Source of the DNA: a virus
Length of the DNA stretch: 61,981 nucleotides
Reading direction: 5' to 3' (one strand)
Virus record (IMG/VR): IMGVR_UViG_3300023116_000045
Span: 1 to 61,981 of that record
The notes under the pieces were generated by a model, which saw nothing but the letters and a program-made list of their open reading frames with translations, was not told where the DNA came from and did not search any database. The position numbers were made by a program, and so were the translations under genes. How positions within the stretch are numbered: the stretch's first letter is position 1; the number at the start of each line of letters is the position of its first letter. Positions 56,489 through 61,981 of this stretch are shown one piece after another.

Positions 56489-57412
56489 TCAGGATTCAGC
56501 CAACTTAGCGAAGTAACTTAGTGCATCGTCCTCACTGTCAGCGAGTGATGTCTGAGGGACACCATAGTCACTGTCGTCTTCAACCTCAACCTTCTTCTCA
56601 AAGGTGGGTTGATAAGAACGCTCCTCCAGTTCAGCAGGAGTCACTTCCTGACGGACAGGTGCAGTGACGTTGCGGTTGAGCACAGCGTTGAGACGACGCT
56701 CCAGGTCTTCATAAGACTTGAAGTTGGATGCTTCAGTGAAAGCAGTCAGGGAATACTCTTTATTCCACAGTGCTTCCAGAGCATCATCATCTTCAAGCAG
56801 AGGACCAGCGGATGCGAACTCAGACTTATCGTAGTTCCAGTAACCATCCTTCTTCACGATCTTCAGTTTGAAGTTGGCACCCTGCCAGAAGTCGAAGGGG
56901 TTGATGGGAGTTTCATCATCAAACTCAGGCTGCATTGCCTCCATGATCTTGTCAAAGATCTTCTTACCAAACTTGAACAGAAAGACTTTACCTTCGTGCT
57001 GAGGATTGGCAGGATCCTTCACAACATAAATGTTGGCATAATAAGACAACTTACGCTTTTGCTTACGGGCAATCTCTTTGTCAGAATCCAGTCCAGAATT
57101 CCAAAGAGTGCGGTTGTATTCTGCCAGCGGATCCTTTTGACCCAGCGTGGTCAGAGAATTCTCAATGTACCAACCACCAGGACCTTGGAAGGCATGACTC
57201 CATACCTTTGCCCAGGGGAGGTCTTCACCGTTAGGTGCGGGCAAGAAACGGATGACGGCAAACCCGTTGCCAGTCTTGTCCATTTCGGGTTTCCAGAGAC
57301 GCTCGTCTGCCCCAGACGAACTTTGTGGATTATTAGACTTCTCAACTTCCTTGACCAGTTTGGCGGTCAGTGAACCGAGAGAGGATTGCTTTTTCAGATT
57401 AGAAAACGACAT
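56489..57412 (-). CDS. gp32: single-stranded DNA-binding protein gp32
   Basis: 307 residues. The basic N-terminal part for cooperative binding (MSFSNLKKQSSLGSLTAKLV), an OB-fold core (NGFAVIRFLPAP; WAKVWSHAFQGPGGWYIENS; WQGANFKLKIVKKDGYWNYD) and an acidic C-terminal tail (VEVEDDSDYG...DSEDDALSYF) are all present. It coats ssDNA in replication and recombination and recruits the gp59 loader encoded nearby. The leader has a hairpin that might serve autoregulation, as in T4. Confidence 0.9.
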   Translation of the reverse strand: MSFSNLKKQSSLGSLTAKLVKEVEKSNNPQSSSGADERLWKPEMDKTGNGFAVIRFLPAPNGEDLPWAKVWSHAFQGPGGWYIENSLTTLGQKDPLAEYNRTLWNSGLDSDKEIARKQKRKLSYYANIYVVKDPANPQHEGKVFLFKFGKKIFDKIMEAMQPEFDDETPINPFDFWQGANFKLKIVKKDGYWNYDKSEFASAGPLLEDDDALEALWNKEYSLTAFTEASNFKSYEDLERRLNAVLNRNVTAPVRQEVTPAELEERSYQPTFEKKVEVEDDSDYGVPQTSLADSEDDALSYFAKLAES

Positions 57413-57438
57413 GTGTGTACCTATTAGTTAAGATTTGG

Positions 57439-57470
57439 CCTTTGTGTACTCCATTATTATGTCACAAAGG
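57439..57470 (-). other. gp32 leader inverted repeat
   Basis: CCTTTGTG ... CACAAAGG, a perfect 8-bp stem with a 16-base AU-rich loop, about 27 bases before the gp32 ATG. No U-run follows, so it is not a plain terminator. It might be an operator for gp32 autoregulation or a transcript-end hairpin. Confidence 0.5.
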
Positions 57471-57484
57471 TTAGGATCGCTCAA
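57456..57484 (-). promoter_or_regulatory. putative sigma70-type promoter for gp32
   Basis: TTGAGC, a 17-base spacer and CATAAT. The predicted start point falls in the loop of the leader inverted repeat, so transcripts from here would lack its 5' arm. Confidence 0.4.
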
Positions 57485-57803
57485 TTGATCCTCTCATTTC
57501 ATCCAAGACTTTCGTCATGTTATTGAAGACATAAGCAATGTCAACATCGGGAGGGAAACCAAGGTCTTGTGCAGACCTCATGATGTTTTCCTTCATTGAC
57601 TTTGCTTCAGGGTCATCAGACAGACTCATCCTTGTGTAAAGGACTTGCTGTTTTTTCAGGAGATTACTCAGCAACTCAACGTGCTTCATCTTCTCCTCTT
57701 TATCCATGGAAGGGAATTTGAATACCATTCCATAGATCTCCTCTTGAAGTCTTGCGATCTCCTCCATCTCTTGTTGTACGATGTCGGATTCAAAAAATGT
57801 CAT
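57471..57803 (-). CDS. DUF1825 family protein (cyanobacterial type)
   Basis: 110 residues matching the cyanobacterial DUF1825 pattern: FFESDIVQQEMEEIARLQEE then FPSMDKEEKMKHVELLSNLL, LYTRMSLSDDPEAKSMKENI and LGFPPDVD. Highly conserved in cyanobacteria but of unknown function; its presence between gp59 and gp32 suggests acquisition from a host and a link to replication or transcription. ATGA overlap with gp59. Confidence 0.75.
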   Translation of the reverse strand: MTFFESDIVQQEMEEIARLQEEIYGMVFKFPSMDKEEKMKHVELLSNLLKKQQVLYTRMSLSDDPEAKSMKENIMRSAQDLGFPPDVDIAYVFNNMTKVLDEMRGSIERS

Positions 57804-58408
57804 TGTGTCAGCACGACCTCCTTAAGGATCTTTTTATAATGGAATACATCGATATTTAGGAATGGAGAATACTTTTCCATTCGCATCGAGAGAAATTCCC
57901 ACACAGGATCTTGGAGTTTCTTATCGAAGTTCTTCTTGAACCCTAAGATCTTTTCCAACAGAATCAGAGTCTCCAGAGAGACGTTGTTCTGCAGGTGTTC
58001 TCTTATTATAACAGGATGTTTTGTCCCGTCAATGGAAAAAACAGAATCAAAGTTCTTATCTCCAAACAAATCGGATGTCTGTTCTTTGAAGTGATAAGAA
58101 AGCGATTGCATTCGCTTCTTCCATTCTGTGAAGTTTGCTTCTCCTGTCTGAATCATCTCTCCAATCCAGAGAGTCTGTGGATCAGTGCAGGAGACAAAGT
58201 TAGAGACAAAAAAGTCAACAACTTCCTTGTCATCTTTCTGACGACTCAGTTTCTCAAACCAGAAACGATCTTTACGTTTGTAGAAAGAGTTTATTGTTGC
58301 ACGAGACTTACCACAATATTTGTGGTAATCATACTTCTGTTTTGTGAAATGGTTCTTGAGCGAGAGATATTGTTTGTAGGCGTCGAAGGGAGACACTTTA
58401 GGAATCAC
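57800..58408 (-). CDS. gp59: gp59 helicase loader
   Basis: 202 residues. FDAYKQYLSLKNHFTKQKYD, YHKYCGKSRATINSFYKRKD and RFWFEKLS are the N-terminal gp59 signature; the rest is helical. It binds gp32-coated forks and loads the replicative helicase. Coupled by ATGA to both gp33 upstream and DUF1825 downstream. Confidence 0.9.
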   Translation of the reverse strand: MIPKVSPFDAYKQYLSLKNHFTKQKYDYHKYCGKSRATINSFYKRKDRFWFEKLSRQKDDKEVVDFFVSNFVSCTDPQTLWIGEMIQTGEANFTEWKKRMQSLSYHFKEQTSDLFGDKNFDSVFSIDGTKHPVIIREHLQNNVSLETLILLEKILGFKKNFDKKLQDPVWEFLSMRMEKYSPFLNIDVFHYKKILKEVVLTQ

Positions 58409-58668
58409 AGGGGCAACTTTGCGTGGGATGTACGACGCAAAAGGTTCAGAGTCTGTGCCTCTGCCTTCAGTTTCTCTTTCAATGGTTTAGAAATGAGTTT
58501 GGGAACTGATTCCACTTCGATGTTATTCTTCTCACAGAAAAACACAATCGCATCAATGTAACTCATTCCTCCATCGGTGTGAGCGATCTTCTCAATCTCT
58601 TCTGTGAATCTCTTGGAACAATAAAACTTGTTCTCAAAGAGTTCTTCCAGGTTCTGTTCTTCAGGCAT
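58405..58668 (-). CDS. gp33: gp33-like late transcription co-activator
   Basis: 87 residues from the ATG at 58668 (8-base overlap with the nuclease gene). The pattern RFTEEIEKIAHTDGGMSYID, FFCEKNNIEVE, SKPLKEKLKAEAQTLNLL with a hydrophobic C-terminal end (KLPL) fits gp33, which links RNA polymerase to the sliding clamp at late promoters. Its position beside gp59 is the same as in T4. Confidence 0.75.
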   Translation of the reverse strand: MPEEQNLEELFENKFYCSKRFTEEIEKIAHTDGGMSYIDAIVFFCEKNNIEVESVPKLISKPLKEKLKAEAQTLNLLRRTSHAKLPL

Positions 58669-59329
58669 ACTCTCGCAACTTAAACTCAACAAACTCTCTA
58701 ATATACTTGTCGAGAAGCTGGATGTACTTTCCTTTGTCTCGCTCTTCATAAACAACGCACTCTCCGTCCTCACAGGACATGATAATAACAAACTTCTTTA
58801 CGATTATACCAGTTAATTCGAAAAGCATACAGGCATATGCTGCACACTGAACGAAGTAATCATCAATCCACTCCCGAGGTTTTGGTTTCTTCGATGTCTT
58901 GAAGTCAATGATGGCAAGTTCGCCATTGTGTTCTGCAATGCAGTCCACGGTCCCAGCAATACCAAGTTGCAGACTGTAAAGAGACTGCTCAATGGCATGG
59001 ATGTTATCAATCTCATCCAACTTTGGTTTTGCTTGACTGAAAAGGAACTGCGAAAGAGGTTGGACCTCAGGCAGTTCCTGATTCAGAAGATAATTCTCAG
59101 CCAAGGTGTGCATGTCGGTTCCCCGACTGGTTGCTTTCTTGGTGATCTTATTTGCTTCTTCCTCTCCAACACGTTCACGCCACTTACGAAAGAACTCCCG
59201 TTTGATGTGACTGATCACAGAGGTAACAGAAACCAACTTCTGTCCATCAGGAGCATCATAATAACGAACCCCATCAATGGTCTGTCGATCCAATGTTGGG
59301 ATGTCAATGTCAACGTGTTTGAAGGTCAT
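58661..59329 (-). CDS. PD-(D/E)XK (RecB/Cas4-like) exonuclease
   Basis: 222 residues. H74 and E78 (MHTLAENY), D129 (GTVD), D142-x-K144 (IIDFKTSKK) and Q161...Y165 (QCAAYACM) complete the RecB-type nuclease signature. No cysteine cluster, so unlike Cas4 it lacks an iron-sulfur site. Probably a DNA exonuclease for recombination or host DNA breakdown. ATGA coupled to phoH. Confidence 0.8.
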   Translation of the reverse strand: MTFKHVDIDIPTLDRQTIDGVRYYDAPDGQKLVSVTSVISHIKREFFRKWRERVGEEEANKITKKATSRGTDMHTLAENYLLNQELPEVQPLSQFLFSQAKPKLDEIDNIHAIEQSLYSLQLGIAGTVDCIAEHNGELAIIDFKTSKKPKPREWIDDYFVQCAAYACMLFELTGIIVKKFVIIMSCEDGECVVYEERDKGKYIQLLDKYIREFVEFKLREYA

Positions 59330-60087
59330 AAACCGAGTTGTAATTTAGCCATGATGTATTCTTTCACCAAACCACTTCTGCAGATGTCCTCTGCTTGGAA
59401 CTCAACAACATCAAAGGAAGGCATTGCTTGGATGATTCTCATGAAGTCCATGATGCCAGTCTTTTCAGTTGTCTTCACCAAGTCTGTTTGAGTTGCGTCA
59501 CCGCAGAACATGATCTTAGAATCGATACCGATTCGGGTGATGATGGAATCGAGTTCGTGGAAGTTCAAGTTTTGGAACTCATCCACAATGATTATAGCAT
59601 TGTCGAAGGTGGTTCCACGAATGAATGAGGTGCTCCAGAAACTAATCGTTCCCTGTGCCTTCAGATTATTATACAACATTTCAAATGCTGCATCATCAGG
59701 CATCTCAAACATGTACTTTACCATATTCTTGTAGGGAATTTGATAAAGTGAAGATTTGTCTTCATGATCACCAGGAAGAAAACCAATTTCACGGGTAGCG
59801 ACAAGAGACCTAACGATATAAATCTTTTCGTAAGGGGACTTGGGGTCCAGAACCTCTTTAATTGCATTGTAAAGTGTGATGAATGTCTTGCCCGTTCCTG
59901 CACACCCGTAAGCAACCAGGTTTTTATCTAACTTATAACTCTCGAAATACTTTTCTTGATTTTCGGTAAGCGGTTCAATCTTTTTCATGTAATCAAGATT
60001 GATTGGCTTCTTTCTCTTCATTGTTTTGTTACTCATTCCGAAGGGAACAGGGTTAGTCGTGATACCTGCTTTTGCTTTTCTTGGCAT
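59326..60087 (-). CDS. phoH: PhoH-like ATPase
   Basis: 253 residues. Walker A GCAGTGKT (61-68), Walker B IIIVDEFQN with D169/E170, and FCGDATQTD as sensor/arginine region define PhoH. Common in marine phages whatever the host phosphate state; exact role unknown, RNA-linked ATPase activity is likely. No Pho box was identified upstream; the gene follows a short gene within 4 bases. Confidence 0.9.
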   Translation of the reverse strand: MPRKAKAGITTNPVPFGMSNKTMKRKKPINLDYMKKIEPLTENQEKYFESYKLDKNLVAYGCAGTGKTFITLYNAIKEVLDPKSPYEKIYIVRSLVATREIGFLPGDHEDKSSLYQIPYKNMVKYMFEMPDDAAFEMLYNNLKAQGTISFWSTSFIRGTTFDNAIIIVDEFQNLNFHELDSIITRIGIDSKIMFCGDATQTDLVKTTEKTGIMDFMRIIQAMPSFDVVEFQAEDICRSGLVKEYIMAKLQLGL

Positions 60088-60090
60088 TGA

Positions 60091-60342
60091 TTAGTCGTAG
60101 TGTTTGAGTGTACTTCCTGGTTGTTTCTTTGCCTTACTGATTACATCCTTCCATCCTGGGTGTTTGGTGTACATCTTACTGAAGGGATCACCCATCTCAA
60201 CTCCCAAGCAAGGAGAGTTAGTGGCATCGTAATACCTTTCCCACTCTGGGTTATCAATTTTCCACTGGTCCCAATCATTGATAGACATGACGACTTCCTT
60301 GTGTTCGCCAGTCTCCTTATTTCTCACAGGATATGTTGCCAA
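60091..60342 (-). CDS. 83-residue conserved hypothetical protein, TTG start
   Basis: The frame extends into thyX, but a TTG at 60342 has GGAGG at ideal spacing and gives (M)ATYPVRNKETGEHKEV..., so TTG is chosen. Contains DWDQWKIDNPEWERYYD and GDPFSKMYTKHPGWKDV. Ends 3 bases before phoH. A protein of this form between thyX and phoH; role unknown. Confidence 0.65.
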   Translation of the reverse strand: MATYPVRNKETGEHKEVVMSINDWDQWKIDNPEWERYYDATNSPCLGVEMGDPFSKMYTKHPGWKDVISKAKKQPGSTLKHYD

Positions 60343-60361
60343 AATAATTCCTCCAGGTTTT

Positions 60362-61003
60362 CTATTTAGTTTCTCCCCAAGCAGCCTCAGCAATCACTGG
60401 GAACTGTTCGGTAAAGATGCGCTTACACTCAAGGGCAATGTCCATGTGTTCCCTCTGAGTTCCATTGGCAGATCTCAGGTCAATGTAGTGCAACCAGGAA
60501 CGGAGAGAGCCAGACATATATAGACGAGTGGGACAAGCAAGAGGTAGAACAAACCGAGCACACTCTTTAGCAATTCCATCATCCAACATCTCCTGATAAA
60601 GTTTCATCGACTGGTCGAAATGATCCTTCATCTTGAGTCGATAATGATGAATCAGTTCGGGATCCACATCATCAATAGAGTTTTGACGATTCTTGGTGTC
60701 TTGGCGTCGCAGTTCTGGAATGGGGATCGTCTCTGAGAGTAGGGAACTATCAGCATAGCGTTGTGAGAACTCTTGATAGGTGAAAGATCTATGACGAAGA
60801 ATTTGAGCTGCCAGACCCCTGGTGGTTTCAATCTCCAGAGTCATGAATGCCTGCTCAAAAATGCTCCAGTGCTTGTGCTTAATGCAGTAACGAAGGAGTC
60901 CAGCAAAGTTTTCATTATTTTGGTTTGCTGGATTAGACACCCTTGCACAGTAAGCACAATGCTCTTCTGCGTTAGGAGTATATGAGATCAGTTTTACATT
61001 CAT
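60362..61003 (-). CDS. thyX: flavin-dependent thymidylate synthase ThyX
   Basis: 213 residues with the ThyX motif RHRSFTYQEFSQR (residues 70-82), fitting RHRxxSxxxxSxR closely (Thr-Tyr in place of the middle Ser region). The C-terminal RSANGTQREH contributes substrate-binding residues. It makes dTMP from dUMP using FAD and NADPH for phage DNA synthesis. Coupled upstream by ATGA. Confidence 0.95.
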   Translation of the reverse strand: MNVKLISYTPNAEEHCAYCARVSNPANQNNENFAGLLRYCIKHKHWSIFEQAFMTLEIETTRGLAAQILRHRSFTYQEFSQRYADSSLLSETIPIPELRRQDTKNRQNSIDDVDPELIHHYRLKMKDHFDQSMKLYQEMLDDGIAKECARFVLPLACPTRLYMSGSLRSWLHYIDLRSANGTQREHMDIALECKRIFTEQFPVIAEAAWGETK

Positions 61004-61167
61004 TTGGTTTTCTTACGAATTTGTTTAAGTGATTTCAATTCAATCTTGATGTTTTGGTATGCCGTCTCTGCATCTATCTTACCACCTAACTCCATTGCAC
61101 AAATCATTTCCACCCGAGTACCAAAGTGTTTCAGTGCCTCCTCAAAGGAGTTGAGTTGATCATACAT
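61000..61167 (-). CDS. 55-residue hypothetical protein
   Basis: MYDQLNSFEEALKHFGTRVE...; ATG at 61167 overlaps the previous stop by 8 bases; an upstream ATG at 61200 is possible. Helical with basic C-terminus. ATGA coupled to thyX, so perhaps related to nucleotide metabolism. Confidence 0.6.
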   Translation of the reverse strand: MYDQLNSFEEALKHFGTRVEMICAMELGGKIDAETAYQNIKIELKSLKQIRKKTK

Positions 61168-61411
61168 TCCTGTATCTTCCGTAGTCTGTGTAATAAGCAT
61201 TATAAAATGCCACCACACCAGCACTGATCTCATTCCCCTGAGACACCCAGTCATGGGCACACTCATAAATGGATTCACTGCTGTGCTTTGGTGACCCATC
61301 TTCATTTAGGTCACTTCCAAACTGTCTCAGGAGAATGCCGAGAACCTCCTCTCTGAGTTTCATTCTCTTGTCAGAGTAACGCCAATCAGTCAGGGTATCC
61401 GTCGTCATCAT
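61160..61411 (-). CDS. 83-residue hypothetical protein
   Basis: Tandem ATGs at 61411 and 61408 behind GAGG; 26-base overlap with the acidic gene upstream. Helical centre (KLREEVLGILLRQFGSDLNE) and aromatic end (GVVAFYNAYYTDYGRY). Not recognised. Confidence 0.6.
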   Translation of the reverse strand: MMTTDTLTDWRYSDKRMKLREEVLGILLRQFGSDLNEDGSPKHSSESIYECAHDWVSQGNEISAGVVAFYNAYYTDYGRYRNV

Positions 61412-61550
61412 CCCATACCTCATCGTAATCTGAAAGTTTTGGTCCTTGGTAATTCGTGTATGATTGCACATCCGAGTAAACCTCAGACTCCAATGCATCC
61501 ACCAGGAGTTTGAGGTTCCTCACAATGATTTTGAGTTTGTCTTTTTCCAT
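61386..61550 (-). CDS. 54-residue acidic hypothetical protein
   Basis: ATG at 61550 abuts the U-run of a terminator hairpin. Basic start (MEKDKLKIIVRNLK) and very acidic end (DEVWDDDDGYPD). First gene of the thyX-gp32 leftward group after the promoter/terminator junction. Confidence 0.6.
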   Translation of the reverse strand: MEKDKLKIIVRNLKLLVDALESEVYSDVQSYTNYQGPKLSDYDEVWDDDDGYPD

Positions 61551-61575
61551 AAAAAAAGGGAGGATCTCTCCTCCC
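61551..61575 (-). terminator. intrinsic terminator with GAGA loop
   Basis: GGGAGGA-GAGA-TCCTCCC then seven T. Ends the transcript from the DUF4278 gene. Its last T touches the next start codon, and the -10 of a new promoter lies directly upstream. Confidence 0.85.
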
Positions 61576-61584
61576 ATTATAACA
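61576..61584 (-). promoter_or_regulatory. extended -10 promoter TGTTATAAT
   Basis: TGnTATAAT extended -10 box; -35 is weak (TTACAA at 17). The predicted start lies in the terminator hairpin, so new transcripts would lack the hairpin's 5' arm. Confidence 0.5.
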
Positions 61585-61591
61585 CCTATAC

Positions 61592-61759
61592 TTACTTGTT
61601 GTAAGTATGTCCGCGATAGCAGAAAGTGCCGTGAGTCTCAGATGGTTCGTGACCACAGAGTTCATAATCGACACCACGATAAGAGGTGGCGTGAATCTGT
61701 GCGTCGTGCAATGCAGATTGCTTTTCGATCTGCTTACGAATCAGATTGAGTGTGTTCAT
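61592..61759 (-). CDS. DUF4278-like small protein
   Basis: 55 residues with AGGAG before the ATG at 61759. The end reads ATSYRGVDYELCGHEPSETH then GTFCYRGHTYNK: two YRG(V/H)xY units, the hallmark of DUF4278, a short cyanobacterial and cyanophage family of unknown function. Confidence 0.7.
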   Translation of the reverse strand: MNTLNLIRKQIEKQSALHDAQIHATSYRGVDYELCGHEPSETHGTFCYRGHTYNK

Positions 61760-61979
61760 GATTTTGCTCCTGAAGAATGAGATTTTTAGGCCCCGTTCCT
61801 TCAGTCGTTTGCGGATTATGGTCTTCCTTACAGGAAGGATCTGTTCCTTCCCATGTTCTTGTCACAAAGTCCAGCTTTTGACTGGCATCAAGCAACTCTG
61901 AACGTAGGATCCTTTCTCTCATCCATGCTGACTGCTCACAATTGAGGTAGTGATCAGGATCAACAGGTGCTCTTTGAGT
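61734..61979 (-). CDS. partial hypothetical protein, 5' end outside window
   Basis: Open from the right edge to a stop at 61734 (26-base overlap with the next gene). The readable part starts TQRAPVDPDHYLNCEQSAWM and has a helical RILRSELLDASQKLDF stretch, then a polar, low-complexity tail. The true start is beyond the window. Confidence 0.55.
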   Translation of the reverse strand, partial: TQRAPVDPDHYLNCEQSAWMRERILRSELLDASQKLDFVTRTWEGTDPSCKEDHNPQTTEGTGPKNLILQEQNHEHTQSDS

Positions 61980-61981
61980 GA

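Noticed and set aside
61840-61880. GGAAGGA/TCCTTCC inverted repeat near the right edge as a terminator
   Set aside because: It lies within the coding frame of the partial gene and is not followed by a U-run.

Overview
The window reads as a piece of a T4-like cyanophage (myovirus) genome that infects marine picocyanobacteria. T4-family genes fix the virus type: baseplate, hub and tail genes (gp26, gp48, gp53, gp5-like, gp27-like), the head completion gene gp4, and a replication and late-transcription block (gp32, gp59, gp33). The host is inferred from cyanobacterial families carried by the phage (DUF1825, DUF4278, a DesC-type acyl-lipid desaturase) and from the usual cyanophage set of phoH and thyX. 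Nearly everything is on the minus strand, packed with ATGA, GTGA, TTGA or TAATG junctions. Only the gp4-gp48-gp53 block (about 53.4-56.4 kb) is on the plus strand. No tRNA, integrase or CRISPR array was found.

Layout. (1) 1-11.26 kb: a leftward cluster of about 34 mostly tiny genes, driven by a near-perfect sigma70-type promoter at 11313-11341 (TTGACA-17-TACAAT). It holds many unknown proteins, two exported proteins (one with HEGHH), a KxDG nucleotidyltransferase-like protein, a Pol-beta-like nucleotidyltransferase and a fatty-acid desaturase. Six of its gene boundaries carry the same 16-base element, TGAGCCTGCACATTGT. (2) 11.4-25.8 kb: a late module closed by an intrinsic terminator at 11386-11417. 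Three giant (970-997 residue) proteins, each with 18 kelch-like repeats arranged 3 x 6, alternate with tailoring-type enzymes: three 2OG-Fe(II) oxygenase-family proteins, a sulfotransferase, a GT4 glycosyltransferase fused to another domain, and a GT-A glycosyltransferase. (3) 25.8-44.3 kb: tail fibre and adhesin genes (collagen-like, LamG/SPRY, S74 chaperone, Ig-like, and a 1935-residue protein). (4) 44.3-53.4 kb: hub, tail lysozyme, tape-measure-like and baseplate genes, with a probable programmed -1 frameshift between gp26 and a 57-codon downstream gene. (5) 53.4-56.4 kb: plus-strand gp4, an unknown gene, gp48 and gp53, ending at a bidirectional terminator. (6) 56.5-62 kb: leftward replication and nucleotide genes (thyX, phoH, PD-(D/E)XK nuclease, gp33, gp59, DUF1825, gp32).

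How it works together. Sigma70-like promoters serve the early-type clusters. A T4 late-promoter-like box, (C/A)TAAATAA(C/T), recurs 16-50 bases upstream of structural genes, and a perfect TATAAATA stands before gp4. gp33 in region 6 is the expected co-activator for these boxes. The least explained part is region 2, where large repeat proteins that look like virion decorations or fibres are interleaved with enzymes able in principle to hydroxylate, sulfate or glycosylate them. All function statements are read from sequence patterns; no database search was run.
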